Source: Streptococcus australis (GTDB taxonomy: Bacteria > Bacillota > Bacilli > Lactobacillales > Streptococcaceae). Taken from it: a DNA stretch of 55,212 bases. The stretch is from positions 171,437 through 226,648 of the forward strand of contig NZ_RJPZ01000003.1 in NCBI RefSeq assembly GCF_003943615.1, read 5' to 3'. The translations under genes and the position numbers were made by a program. The notes under the pieces were generated by a model. That model ran no database searches and was not told the origin of the DNA. It saw nothing but the letters and a program-made list of their open reading frames with translations. This document shows positions 26,985 to 38,636 of this stretch, piece by piece (the stretch's first letter is position 1; each line of letters opens with the position of its first letter).

Positions 26985-27453
26985 GATACAATCTCCTAAA
27001 TATGACATAAAGTAAAGGATAAAAACAAGCGGTGGAAAGGGCGTGGGCTAGGTTAAAGCTGAAGCCATTGATCAGGGCATAGGTCCACCAAGGCATGTGA
27101 TAAAGGACAGCATAAAGACTGTCAATCAACATCCCGTAGAGAAAAGATAAGATGCCGACCACTAGGGTTTGGACTTCCAAAGACAAGTGGCGGTAAAGCC
27201 CCCGCCAAAGAGTCAAGAGGAGGGCAAAGACTAGAATCTGAGCGACTACCACTGGACTCATCCCCAAGAGAAAAGCCGAGGTGAACATGGTGACAGCCAT
27301 CACCAAACAGGCGAATGCCCAGTCTTCGAATAACACCAATAAAAAGAAAATGGCACTAATGGGTTGGATATTGGGTAGAAAGGCAAAAGCTTGTCTCAGC
27401 ACCACACAGAGGGCTGCTAAGAGGGTGATTCGGGTCAAGCGTTTGAGAGGCAC
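26965..27453 (-). CDS. ECF transporter S component, putative corrinoid type
   Basis: 162 residues, about six membrane segments. Layout and motifs (TRITLLAALCVVLRQAFAFLPNIQPISAIFFLLVL, then PWWTYALINGFSFNLAHALSTACFY) match ECF S components, which bind a vitamin and dock onto the shared EcfAAT module. The substrate is not readable from sequence. Overlap with the DUF4430 lipoprotein favours cobalamin or a related corrinoid. It starts 12 bp downstream of clpC's stop region, reading the same way. Confidence 0.75.
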   Translation of the reverse strand: MPLKRLTRITLLAALCVVLRQAFAFLPNIQPISAIFFLLVLFEDWAFACLVMAVTMFTSAFLLGMSPVVVAQILVFALLLTLWRGLYRHLSLEVQTLVVGILSFLYGMLIDSLYAVLYHMPWWTYALINGFSFNLAHALSTACFYPLLYVIFRRLYHEKNTL

Positions 27454-27464
27454 TGCAGATCCTC

Positions 27465-29894
27465 CTAGTCAATCGTGAAGTTCAGCTGACCAGACTTGAC
27501 ACCTACCTTGAGGGTTTGACCTTCTGCAACTTCTCCTCTCAAGAGGATCTCTGCCAAGTAGTCTTCCACCTGGGTCTGGATGGTCCGACGCAAAGGACGC
27601 GCTCCCATCTCTGGATCATATCCGTGAGTTGCCAGCCATTTAAGGGCAGACGCTTGGAATTTCAGAGTAATTCCCTTCTCTGCTAGAGATTGAACCAACG
27701 GTTTCACCATAATCTTGACAATCTCGTGCATTTGGTCACTGGTCAGGCTATGGAAGACGACCTTTTCATCAATCCGGTTAATGAACTCCGGTCGATAGGT
27801 CTTCTTCAACTCTTCGAAGATGCGTTTTTCCATATTGGCTTGGTCAAAGCGAATATCCTTGGCTCCAAAACCGACTGTCTTATCATCTCGTAAAGCAGTA
27901 GCTCCCAAGTTTGACGTCATGATAATAATGGTATTGGAGAAATCTACCTTGCGTCCCTTGCTGTCGGTCAAGACACCGTCATCCAAGACTTGCAAGAGAA
28001 CGTTAAAGATATCTGGATGGGCTTTTTCCACCTCATCAAACAAGAGGACTGAATAAGGTTTGTTGCGGACTTTTTCCGTCAACTCACCACCTTCTTCATA
28101 GCCAACGTAACCCGGAGGAGCTCCGTTGAGACGACTAGCCGCAAATTTCTCCATGTATTCACTCATATCAAAGCGAATCAAAGCGGACTCGTCATCAAAG
28201 AGGACCTCAGCAAGCGCCTTGGCTAGCTCGGTTTTCCCGACTCCTGTCGGACCGAGGAAGAGGAAGGAACCGATTGGTCGCTTGTGAGACCGGATTCCAG
28301 ATTGATTGCGGCGAATCGCTCGGCTGATACTTGAGACGGCCTGATCCTGACCGATCACGCGCTTATGAAGTTCCGCTTCTAATTCAAGGTATTTCTTAGC
28401 CGCTGTTTGGGTTAGTTTTTCAACAGGGATACCAGAAAGCTGACTGAGCGTCTTCAGGATATCCTCTTCCTTGACTTCTAGCTGGTAACCTTTCGGACTG
28501 GCGTCTTCTTTTAGTAGCTGAGCAACTTTTTTCCACTGTCCCTTGAGCAAGGCTTGATCGGCAGCTGTCAAATCGGACTGAAGACCCGCTTGAGGTCCCT
28601 CGTTTTGCACGGTCGCTGCCGCCTCATCCAAAAGATCAATAGCTGAGTCTGGCAAGAGGCGACTGGTCAAATACCGATGAGCATAGACAACAGCTGTCTC
28701 AATGGCTGGATCCGTAATATGGACGCGGTGGTGACGCTCATAGGTCTTCTTGAGCCCTTGCAAAATAGCGATGCTATCTGCAACAGATGGTTGCTCAATC
28801 AAGACCTTAGCAAAGCGGCGTGAAAGAGCAGCGTCTTTTTCAATGTGTTTTTGGTATTCTTCTTGCGTAGTGGCTCCTACGGTCCGTAGAGTTCCACGAG
28901 CCAAGGCCGGCTTCAAGATATTGGCCGCATCCAAGGTGGAGTCAATCCCAGAGCCAGATCCCATAATGGTATGGAGCTCATCAATGAAGAGAATGACATG
29001 ACCATCTTCTTCAATATCATTGATGATGTTGTTCATCCGCTCTTCAAAATCCCCACGGAAACGGGTCCCTGCGACAACATTCATCAAGTCCAACTCTAAG
29101 ACGCGCATCTTGGCAAGTTCAGTTGGGACATCTCCACTGGCAATCCGTTGGGCCAAGCCCAAAGCCAGAGCAGTCTTTCCGACACCCGCATCACCAACGA
29201 GGACCGGATTGTTTTTTGTTTTGCGGCTCAAAATCTGAATCATCCGCGAGATTTCTTGACCCCGGCCAATCACTGGTTCCAAACTGCCATTGCGAGCCAT
29301 TTCTGTCAGATCTCGGGTATAATCTTCCAAACCACCACTAGTAGAGGCCGGCATGCCCATCATATTTCCCATGGTTTGACGATTTGGTTGCTGGGCCCGA
29401 TAGAGAGAACGGATAGCCTTGACAGCTTCCTTATCCCAACCTGCTCGTTGTTCCAAGCTCTTACGAAGCTCGACGATTTTAATACCCTCTTCCTGATCAT
29501 CATAGCGGAAGCCAACATACTCCAATACTTGAGAAGCCAAGGTTCCCCGCTCTAGTAAGAGCGCCAAGAGGACATGCTCCGTTCCAAGGCTTTTGGCATG
29601 GACTGCCTGAGCAATCTCTTGGGACCGGTTCATGATTTCTTCTACACGGAAAGAAAAAGGAAATACCTCGTAGCGGCCATCCCTTTGGTAGACTTGACCC
29701 GTAATGTGCTCAGCCGCATCTTGAAAATCATCAATCTGCATAGGATAGTCAGTTAAGACGGAACCAGCTACACTATAAGGATTATTGGCTAGGGCTACTA
29801 GGATATGCCAGGTATCTAGTGTTTGGGAATCAAAATGACCCGCCAAGATTTGAGCGGCTTCAATCGTTTCTAATAGGGCTTTTGAATAGTTCAT
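27465..29894 (-). CDS. clpC: Clp protease ATP-binding subunit ClpC
   Basis: 809 residues from the ATG at 29892-29894 ([19 protein letters not shown], the usual start); the open frame reaches upstream to 29984. Order: Clp N-domain repeats (1-145), AAA1 with [16 protein letters not shown] and [12 protein letters not shown], a short middle domain, AAA2 with [16 protein letters not shown] and [11 protein letters not shown], then the D2-small domain. It unfolds substrates for ClpP and is a heat-shock protein. The start lacks a near Shine-Dalgarno: AAGGGA is 14 nt away and TCTCCTT intervenes. It is 7 bp from ctsR, so coupling is likely. Confidence 0.95.
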   Translation of the reverse strand: MNYSKALLETIEAAQILAGHFDSQTLDTWHILVALANNPYSVAGSVLTDYPMQIDDFQDAAEHITGQVYQRDGRYEVFPFSFRVEEIMNRSQEIAQAVHAKSLGTEHVLLALLLERGTLASQVLEYVGFRYDDQEEGIKIVELRKSLEQRAGWDKEAVKAIRSLYRAQQPNRQTMGNMMGMPASTSGGLEDYTRDLTEMARNGSLEPVIGRGQEISRMIQILSRKTKNNPVLVGDAGVGKTALALGLAQRIASGDVPTELAKMRVLELDLMNVVAGTRFRGDFEERMNNIINDIEEDGHVILFIDELHTIMGSGSGIDSTLDAANILKPALARGTLRTVGATTQEEYQKHIEKDAALSRRFAKVLIEQPSVADSIAILQGLKKTYERHHRVHITDPAIETAVVYAHRYLTSRLLPDSAIDLLDEAAATVQNEGPQAGLQSDLTAADQALLKGQWKKVAQLLKEDASPKGYQLEVKEEDILKTLSQLSGIPVEKLTQTAAKKYLELEAELHKRVIGQDQAVSSISRAIRRNQSGIRSHKRPIGSFLFLGPTGVGKTELAKALAEVLFDDESALIRFDMSEYMEKFAASRLNGAPPGYVGYEEGGELTEKVRNKPYSVLLFDEVEKAHPDIFNVLLQVLDDGVLTDSKGRKVDFSNTIIIMTSNLGATALRDDKTVGFGAKDIRFDQANMEKRIFEELKKTYRPEFINRIDEKVVFHSLTSDQMHEIVKIMVKPLVQSLAEKGITLKFQASALKWLATHGYDPEMGARPLRRTIQTQVEDYLAEILLRGEVAEGQTLKVGVKSGQLNFTID

Positions 29895-29901
29895 AAGGAG
29901 A

Positions 29902-30360
29902 TTACATTCCCTTTCTATCGACTTGTTGGATAATTTTTCGTAGGATATTGGCTCGTAAGCGATGGGCTTCGCTTCCCAGAACATCGTCTGTTGTCACCAC
30001 TAACAAGAGCTCTGCCTCTCTCTTTGTAAGGAGTTTTTCTTCAAATAGCATCTGGAGGATATCGTCAAAAACAGTCTGACTGATCTGTTCTCCAATGCTT
30101 GCGCCAAGCTCTTTTAGCATCTGGTGTTGGTCTGAAAATTGAATCTTGCCAATCCGGATATATCCTCCACCTCCACGCTTGCTCTCTACGATGTAGCCTC
30201 GACTTTCGGTGAAGCGGGTCTTGATCACATAATTGATTTGACTAGGAACAACTTGGAAAACATCCGCTAATTCGCTTCTCTTGAGCTCTGCGATGCCTGC
30301 TTGGGCCAGTAGCGACTTGATATAGGCCTCAATGCTATCTGATGTATTTTTACTTGCCAT
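29902..30360 (-). CDS. ctsR: Heat-shock repressor CtsR
   Basis: 152 residues from ATG 30358-30360 with AAGGAG upstream (the frame extends to 30384). DNA-binding part: SDSIEAYIKSLLAQ and the winged HTH with VVPSQINYVIKTRFTESRGYIVESKRGGGGYIRIG, whose glycine-rich wing senses temperature. It represses clp and related genes. An operator lies in its own promoter, giving autoregulation of ctsR-clpC. Confidence 0.95.
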   Translation of the reverse strand: MASKNTSDSIEAYIKSLLAQAGIAELKRSELADVFQVVPSQINYVIKTRFTESRGYIVESKRGGGGYIRIGKIQFSDQHQMLKELGASIGEQISQTVFDDILQMLFEEKLLTKREAELLLVVTTDDVLGSEAHRLRANILRKIIQQVDRKGM

Positions 30361-30445
30361 GATGCTCCTTTCTAACCTTTTCATTCTAGATGAGCCCTCT
30401 GCTTTTCAGAGGATCAAAAATGGTCTCATCATCCATGATGTCATT

Positions 30446-30468
30446 ATTGACCTTATCTGACTATTATA
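30446..30468 (-). promoter_or_regulatory. ctsR promoter with CtsR operator
   Basis: Minus strand: TATAAT (30463-30468) followed at once by AGTCAGA-TAA-GGTCAAT (30462-30446). This matches the CtsR heptad repeat RGTCAAA-NAN-RGTCAAA with three mismatches. A hairpin CCTCTG-AAAAG-CAGAGG (30396-30412) lies in the leader. Confidence 0.75.
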
Positions 30469-30552
30469 CAATTTTTACGCCTGTAAATAAAGCAAAGACT
30501 ACGTCGAGATAGAATCTGAAGCCCCCTTACTGGTAGGCAGAAGGAGCCAAAA

Positions 30553-30578
30553 AAGAGGCTAGCTATTGCTAACCTCTT
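30553..30578 (-). terminator. Terminator after the fucosidase anchor region
   Basis: AAGAGGTTAGC and GCTAGCCTCTT form an 11-bp stem (one G-T) with loop AATA, followed by six T residues on the minus strand. It follows the second, LPQTG-bearing stop codon. Confidence 0.88.
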
Positions 30579-30590
30579 GTAGAAGGGACT

Positions 30591-33050
30591 TTAGGATTTC
30601 CGACGAGCTAATTTTACTCTTCCGCCTAAGAGTCCTAAACCAAAAAGTCCGATCCAGGCTAAGAAGCTTGCCTTCTCTGATCCTGTCTGTGGCAGTTTTC
30701 CTGCCTTATCTATCACTTGGTTAAAGCTAGACTATGATTCGGTCCCATTTGAACATTCTTGGTTATCCGTCTCATGATGCCAGCCTTGGCTGTAGTGCAG
30801 TTTTGGATCTTGATCATCCACTTCTTTGCGATTTTCTGGAAGCAGGTCCTCGTTCATCACTTGGACTGTCAGTTCTGGAATGAAGCCGACTAGGCTTCCT
30901 TGATCCGGATACAACAATTTGACCTGAAAGTCATAGACATCGGTCGCTTTTCCTGCAAAATCAAGGGTTGGGACTTGGACTGTTTTTTCTGTCTCTCCAT
31001 CTGCGAACTCAAGGGTGACATTGGTATCTTTGTAGACCTTGCCATGAACCCCTGTTCCCGGTTCTGTGATGAATTTAAGACTGGTACTTCCTTTAGAGCC
31101 ACCTTTTCTCTTGACGACGATTCGCGCTGGGTCTCCTTTTTTAACAGCTAAGGTTGGCTGAGCAAACTCAAAGAGGCCTTTTTCTTGATTATTGAGGGCA
31201 TAAATCCCTTCCGTTGCGATAGCATCTCCCTTGCTATTGACCAAGGTCAAGGTATGGGAACCTGCTTTCAAATCTGGTGTTTCATAAACCTTTTGGCTGC
31301 GTTTGCGAGTTGGACTTTGGGTATTAACCGTCGCTAGTTTTTGCCCATCGACATAGACATCCATTTCCCCATGACCTGAGTCTACAGTTGCGACCACATA
31401 GGCCTTGGTTCCTTCGAAGTGGTAGGTTGCAGAAGCTCCCGCTTCCTTGGTCCACATAGAGGTGCCTCGAACGCCTTCTCCCTCTTCATTCCATTGGCTA
31501 TTGCCCCGGTCAGCAGTCCGGTCAGAATGATAGGTCAAACCAAGCGGATAGCCATCGGTTTCTTCGATGCTAGCTGGCGTCTTATAGACCGAGACACCGT
31601 TCAAGATTGGAGTGGCTTGGGCATCAGTAATTGACACTCGGAGGTAGCGACTATCAACTGGTTGCCCTTTGATCAAACGGCGATATCCAACGGTTGACCC
31701 AGCTCCAAAAGGAACCCATTGGCCATTCACCGCTACATCGATGGTGAAACCGGAAATCCGTTGGCCTTTTTCGATGGTTTCTTTGAGCTCTACCACATCA
31801 AAATGTTGCTCTTTTCCAAGATCGAGGACAAAAGAGCCGGTCTTGGCATCATCGGCAGGGGCCCAACTGGTCTTTTCATCGCCATCTGTCAAATGGCTAG
31901 CTGCGTAATGCGAATTGCGCCGTGTCGAGTCAGCTTCTACCAAAGCGCCCTCCGCATAGTCCACGCTGTAGAGTTGGTCCAAAGTCTGGCGGAATTCTTT
32001 CAAACGGGCCACATCGGCATCCACAAATTTTCCATCTTGATTGGGTGGAATATTGAGCAAGAGTGGCGTTCCACGACCGACAGATTTGAAGTAAATGTCC
32101 ATCAATTCACGCAGGGACTTAGGCTCTTGATTGTCATGGTAGAACCAGCCAGAGCGAATGGAAACATCCGCTTCTCCCACTGAGTATTGTTTCCCTTCCG
32201 GATCTCCATGGTTGAGATAGCTATTGGATGGATTGTTGCGAATCTTATCCGGATTGACCTTATGCCAAACTGGATCTCCAGCAATCCCCTTTTCATTTCC
32301 TATCCAACGAACATTGGTGGGCTCAGCTGAGAAGATAGCAATATCCCCTTGGGCCTTACGGATGGCGTCAAACCACTTATCGAAGGTATAGGTTACTTTT
32401 TGAGCCCCATCGCCACGCGCTCCATCCATCCAGACTTCAACAAATTTGCCTTTGTTTCCATATTTAGGATCTTCAAGGATTTCTTTGAGCTGGTTGAGAT
32501 AGTATTCGTTGTATTGCTCCTCTGTATCCACATGGTAGAGCGGGCTGTGGGCATCCCAAGGGGAGAGGTAGACTCCCATATCCATGTCATACTTGCTAGC
32601 AGAAGCCGAAACTTCGGCTAGGATATCACCTTTTCCTTCCTTCCAACCACTTTTGGCAATTGTATGGTCGGTGTATTTAGAAGGGTACAAGAGGAAACCA
32701 TCGTGGTGCTTGACGACCATGATGGTCCGTTTGAAGCCAGCATCTTTCAGGGTTTTGATCCACTGATCGGTATCCAGATGCTCTGGATAGAAATAATAAG
32801 GATCTTCTTGCCCATCCCCCCACTCACGATCGTAGTAGGTATTCATCCCAAAGTGGATGAAGGCTGCCAGTTCTTCGCGGTGGTATTGCATTTGAGCCTT
32901 GCTAGGAAGTGGTCCGTAATCTGCAATTTCAGGCTCCTCATCTGCAGTAGCTACTGGTTGGGTTGCTTCTGTCCCTTGGCTGACTGCTCGGTTTTCTTTC
33001 TCACTCGTTACAGGTGAGGAATGTTCTGATTCTTCCTGATGGTCTTTCAC
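30591..33050 (-). pseudogene. Surface alpha-L-fucosidase (GH29) with nonsense codon before LPQTG and no signal peptide
   Basis: An open frame of 772 residues runs 33050-30732 from a GTG preceded by GGAGGAG. GH29 core: AAFIHFGMNTYYDREWGDG, VVKHHDGFLLYPSKYTDH and EVWMDGARGDGA, with Asp209 the probable nucleophile. Then a galactose-binding-like (CBM32/F5-8 type) domain and a further beta domain. The frame stops at a TAG (30732-30734). Read on in the same frame it gives 12 residues, then LPQTG, a hydrophobic span and RRKS, stop at 30591. So one base change cuts the wall anchor off. No signal peptide is present at the start. The enzyme would remove terminal fucose from host glycans if exported. 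Confidence 0.88.
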
Positions 33051-33125
33051 AGTGCTCTCCTCCTTTCCTTACTCTTTAACAAACCTCATTTTGATGGCCG
33101 GTGACTTTCACCATTCTATGCTTGC

Positions 33126-36100
33126 TCATATTTGGTTAGTTGAACAAAAGTGATTGTTGCTTTTATCTTCAAATATCCTAGACTGTTCCCACAGTTTGAC
33201 ATCGTTTGTGAGATGGAGGCGGTATTCTCGTAAGATGGTGCCATCTTCCGCTTTGTGGATGACACGGATTGGCTCACCTTCATGGACGCTTAGCACAACC
33301 GTTGCAAGACCATGATGGCTAGCTGTCGCTTCCACCTGAGGATAAGCTCGATCACGCGCATCGATGTAGTAATCTGTCACACTTGGGTTGACCCCTGGCA
33401 AAACCTCACCATTGACACGAATGGTCACTTGGCTCTTTTCTTCTGCCACAACCTTATTGGCAAATACTTGAATCTCTGAAATAGAGCTTCCACGTTTGCC
33501 TTCTGGTGTCTTCATGCGGATCCGAACCGCATAAGTGTCGACTTTATCAAAACTAAAATGATTCATCTTGCCAGCTGCTACCGGTTCTTGAACGGTGAGG
33601 TTGCTGACTTCTTTCCAGTTAGCTGGGTTGTTAAATGGATGATCTGTTTCGTCTTTGACGCGATTTGGATTGCTTGGTACTGTTGGGATTTGCTCACCCG
33701 CATAGTACTCGATCACATATTCACTCGGAGCCCCAACGCCGTGGTCTTCGTGGAAACCAACATGGAGGTTATCCACTGCACGCTTGGTCAATATACCAGA
33801 GTCCCCAAACAAGATACCAACAGAATCTTCCGCATTGTCACGGCCCCAGTTGGTCCAACGGTTGGCTGGAGCATCGGTAAAGGAAATGACCTTGTCGTTG
33901 ACCTTAGCAACTGGATCCGCATCGTTAGAATCACTTGCAAAAGCGAGTGGCAAGACGGAGCCTGTCCATTGTTCTGCTACATTGGCCCCTTTGACTGTGT
34001 TTGCGGAAACACGAATATGGAGACGGGTTGAAAGGTTGGTTCCTTCTACACGACCGGAGACAACAACTTCTCCTTCTTGGGCCAAGAGTTGCGGATCTAC
34101 CGTATCCCAGGCTACCTTGGCAGCATAGGTCTTACCATTGGAGTGATAAGTTCGCACGCTTTCTGGAAGTGCTGGTTTTTCACCGACTGGAGTTGTGGTG
34201 CTGACTTCTTCTACAGCGATAATGCCTTCAACTGTGACTTGGGCTTGGGCTTCTTTTTCCACACCCTCTACCTGACCTGTGACAGTAAAGCTATGGTAAT
34301 CCTTGACTTGATCTGCTATTACGGCATCCCAGGTCACGCGTTTTTCTTTCGGGAATCCCTTGTCATACTCAACCAACACTGTCTCTGGAAGAGCTGGCAA
34401 AACGTTTCGATCGGTGCTGATCCGTACAGGACGTACCTTGACAACTGTCTTTTCTTCTGGATTTGGCGTGATGGTAAAGGTTAATTCTCCTGTTTGTCCT
34501 TGGAAGCTAGCTTGTAAATGAACCAATCCTGCTTCCCGTAGTTCCAAACCTTTCTTGCTTGCGACTGCTTTTCCTTGACTACCGGCTGCTGTTACCACAT
34601 CGATTTGATCCGCTTGGAGACTAGCTACACTGCCATCTTGGTAATGAGCTAGGACATCAAGCGTGACTGTTTGGTCTTCCTTGAGCTCTTGGCCTTCTGG
34701 CAGACGCAATTCTAAACGCTGGATCTGTGGACTTTCTTCCTGGAATTGCACAGCATAGGTCTGTACAGCTCCCGTATCCTTAGCAGTGACAAAAATTTGA
34801 GCTTTCAAACCATTTTCTCGATTGGCTTGTAGGACCGTCACTTGGGCATTTTCTGTACTCGCTGTGACCTGACCAGGCTCTTGACCATAAGCCAGCGGAC
34901 GGAAAATCGTATGGTTGCCACTACCAAATTTTGGAAGCGCTACTCCATCTAGTTGCACTGTTGGTTTCTTAGCCTTGCTGACTGTTCCACCTACAACCAC
35001 TAGTGTCGCTTGGACTGTTCCCCCATTACTTAATAGTCCTGTCGCCTTCAAGCGAGCACCTGGTGTAGACAATTGCTCCTCTTGACCGGCTTCCAAGGTC
35101 CATTGATCAACGTCATAACTAGCTGTTCGACCATCTGTAAAGACCAATTGCACAGCCTTATCCACAGTTGCTAGATCCGCTCCCTGAGGGATTTGTTTGA
35201 TGACTGGAAGGACTTGTTCCACACCGATTACATCAACCAGAGCCTCTACCGTCCGGCCTTGAACATGACCTGTCACACGAACTTGCCCAGCACGACTAAA
35301 GTCTGCCTCATCCCATTCAACGGCTTCTTCTTGGGCCATGCCATCGTTATAGACGACAGATACGTGACTTGGAAGCTCAGGTACTTCACCTAAGTAAACT
35401 TGTGTCCGAACCGGTTCTACTCCCAAGATAAAGCGTTCTTCCTGCTCCTTCTTACCTGTAAAGAGACTGACTTGGTCTGATTGCAAGCGGTCTGAATCAG
35501 CATAAAGAGTAAAGGATCCTGCTTGCTCAGTTGATTTGACAATGACCACCCCTTTGCCGTTAAAGGCCCGACGTTGCCATGAGCCATCTTCCTGTGCTTT
35601 GTAGCGTTCACGGCTGGCTTGTTCCCCGTTGTCGACGCCGACAATTTGGCCTTGTCCATGCAGATGGAAATGCACCAAATTATTGGCAGTTGGCACGACA
35701 CGGCCTGCTTCATCAACGATTTCATAGGTAATATAAGTTAAATCTTTACCGTCTGCCGCAATGGCGTGCTCTTCTTTTAGCAGACGAACACCTGCTGGCT
35801 TCCCAGCTGTTTCGATCTGATCGCGGGCAATTACTTCCCCTGCTTCGTTGCGGGCAATGGCTTCCACTTTACCTGGTACATAAGAAACCAACCACTCTAG
35901 ATAGAGTTCATCCGGATTTGCCCCTTCCTGATAGGTCCGGCCATCAGCTGTGGTTTTCTTAGTAAAGGTCTTCACCCCTTTTGATTCCCCATTGACAATC
36001 AATTCCACACTATGAGCATTGGAGAAGGTACGGACAGGAATCCGTCCTTCTTCATCCATGACACGATTGGCCAATTCTTGATTGTCCCAGTTCCAATGTG

Positions 36101-38259
36101 GCAAGAGATGAACCATTGGATGTTTCTCAGCTGACAACCATTGACTTTGGTAAAGATAAAAATCATTCTTTGGAAGGCCAGCAGTATCCACGATCCCGAA
36201 ATAAGAACTTTTCACAGGTGTGTCATTCTGGTTGTGCCATGGTGTTGGTTCACCGATATAGTCTGTACCTGTCCAAATAAATTGACCTGCATAGCCGGCA
36301 TGATCGCGGTCAAAGGTCCAAGAGGCTGTCGCTGTCCGACCCCAACCAACCCGGTCATTGCCGTAGTCTGATTGTTCATAATGGCGGTCTTCTTGGTTGC
36401 TTCCTACCCATTCTCTTTCAGGGTGGTAATAAGAGCCCCGTGTCCGCGTTGCAGAGGAGGTTTCAGAACCGTAAATGAGCCAATTGGGATGTTTAGCTCG
36501 TAGGCTTTCGTAGTTGGCCTCTGAATAGTTAAATCCAACCGCATCGAGCTCTGCTGCTACCTTTTCATGGTCTCCTGAACCATCGCCAAAGCGGAATTTA
36601 TCAGCCCCCATGGTGACATAGCGAGTTGCATCCACTTCCTTGATGGTCTTGACCAACCGACAAACAGTTGCGACAGACTTATCAGATCCATCTGCTTCAC
36701 CGATTTCGTTACCGATGGACCACATCACAATAGAAGGATTGTTCTTCCCTCGCTCTACCATGGTCCGAAGGTCATAGTCAGACCATTTATCCCCTTTACG
36801 AGCTTCTGGATGGGTCGCATCCTTTTCGAAGAAACGACCGTAATCGTATTGCTTCTTGCCACCATACCAAGTATCAAAAGCTTCTTCTTGGACCATCAAG
36901 CCCAATTCCGCTGCAATTTGCAGAGTTTGTTCACTCGCAGGGTTGTGGGTCGTCCGGATAGCATTAACTCCCATGTCCTTCATCTGTTTGAGACGACGAT
37001 ATTCAGCCTTGTAATTTTCTTCGGCTCCAAGTGCCCCGTGGTCATGGTGAAGGGAAACACCGTAGAATTTCGTAGCCACTCCATTGAGGAAGAAGCCACC
37101 TTCTGGCGTCCAGTTCAGATAACGGTAGCCAAAACGTTCTTTTTGCACATCGACCAACTGCGAATCGCGATAGACCCGAGTATACAGAGTATAGAGGGCT
37201 GGGTTATTGGTTTTGACATCCCAGAGGGTCGGTTTTTCAACATGAAGGGTATGAGACAGGTTGATCTCTTGACCAGCCAAAACGGATTGCACCTCACTAC
37301 GCACCTTTTCACTGACCACTTGACCACTTTGATCAACGATTTCGTATTCTGCATAAATACTATGGGCTTGATCATCTTGGTTGACAATACGACTCTTCAC
37401 TAGAGTATCGACTGCCCCATTCTTTTGTTCTTCTAATTTTGGACTAGTGATGGTGGTCCCATACTTGGCCACATGAACCTTATCTGTCACACTGAGTTTG
37501 ACATCACGATAGATCCCACTTCCTGAATACCAACGACTACTTGGTTGTTGGTTGACCACATGAACCGTGATGGTATTTTCACTTCCATCCGCATTTAAAT
37601 AAGGGGTAATATCATAAGAAAAGGCATTGTAACCATTTGGATAATGACCAACCAATTGCCCGTTTACATAGACTTTGGAATCCATGTATACTCCACCAAA
37701 TTCCAAGCGCACCTTCTTATCGAGGTCCTTGTCGTCCAAACGGAAGGTCTTACGATACCAAGCATCCCCACCGTTTAATTGTCCGCCTTCATTTTGAGCG
37801 GGAGACTTGTGATCAAAGTCAAAGAAGATCGACCAATCGTGAGGCAAATCTAATTTTTTCCAGTTTTTAATATCCACCTGGCGACCTTCTGCACCAGGAG
37901 CTGCATTTAATTTGAAATACCAGTCCTTGTTAAAGTCTCGTTCGCGATCTTGCACCATATCCTCCGCTACTTGTTTTTGGTCCTTCGTAGCCTCTTCAGT
38001 AGCCCCAGCAGAACGTTCACTTGTTTGATGGCTGTTCTACTTCTTTATACTCCTGCACAGGAATACCAACAACAAAATTCTACTGGGTGACTACTACTTT
38101 TTCAGCAATCTCATCACCTTCCTCTTCTGCCATCCCTGCTTTTTTATTCACTTGAGCCAGGGCTCCCTGTACTCTGAAAAAAGAAACACCGATGAGGACC
38201 GTAAAAGCTCAAACCGTTAGTTTTCGAATACTACATACACTACACTTCTTAAAAAACAA
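33126..38259 (-). pseudogene. bgaA: Surface beta-galactosidase (BgaA-like, GH2) with broken YSIRK signal and lost anchor
   Basis: A long intact frame of 1610 residues (37958-33126) covers the GH2 sugar-binding, Ig-like and TIM-barrel domains. The acid/base is Glu418 in SIGNEIGE and the nucleophile Glu499 in YGSETSSATR. DUF4982-type, several bacterial Ig-like (Big_4) and F5/8-type domains follow. Upstream, 38259 to 37959 reads LFFKKCSVCSIRKLTV-stop-AFTVLIGVSFF, clearly a YSIRK signal peptide. It is broken by TGA, a later TAG and a frameshift. The 3' end stops without LPXTG. The ATG at 37958 has GGAGG only 2 nt away. The export-dependent function is therefore lost, though a cytoplasmic enzyme is conceivable. 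Confidence 0.85.
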
Positions 38260-38636
38260 CTTAGTCAACAATACCTATAATTTAATAATTGATACAGTAA
38301 ATATCTTCAAAGTACTCAAAAATGTACCGAATCCCACATTATAACTATACCAAATAATAAAGGTTAGACAAGGGATGTAGTTTACAGTCTTTAGTTTGAT
38401 CAAAAAGAACTATAATTTGTAGAGAATAGAAAAGATTCTTCGTTTTTTATATAGATTCTCATAAGCCAATATAAATTAACTTTACATTTTTGTATTTTGA
38501 ATTCTTCGAAATCATTAATTGAAAGTTAGTCAGTGCATCGTTTTTTTAATTCTGAAATACTAGATTTTTATCTTGAATAGTTGTGAATTTATATAAGATA
38601 AGGTAGAATGAAAAGGATGAATTGAAAGGATAACAC
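38260..38636. other. AT-rich intergenic region
   Basis: Very AT-rich. It should contain the bgaA promoter and that of the membrane protein gene at 38637 (TTGAAT followed by TATA-rich sequence), but no single box is convincing. AAAGGA precedes the ATG at 38637. No gene or repeat seen. Confidence 0.5.

Noticed and set aside
36810..37403. 197-codon plus-strand frame inside the beta-galactosidase
   Set aside because: Shadow of the strongly coding minus strand; no ribosome site and no recognisable protein features.
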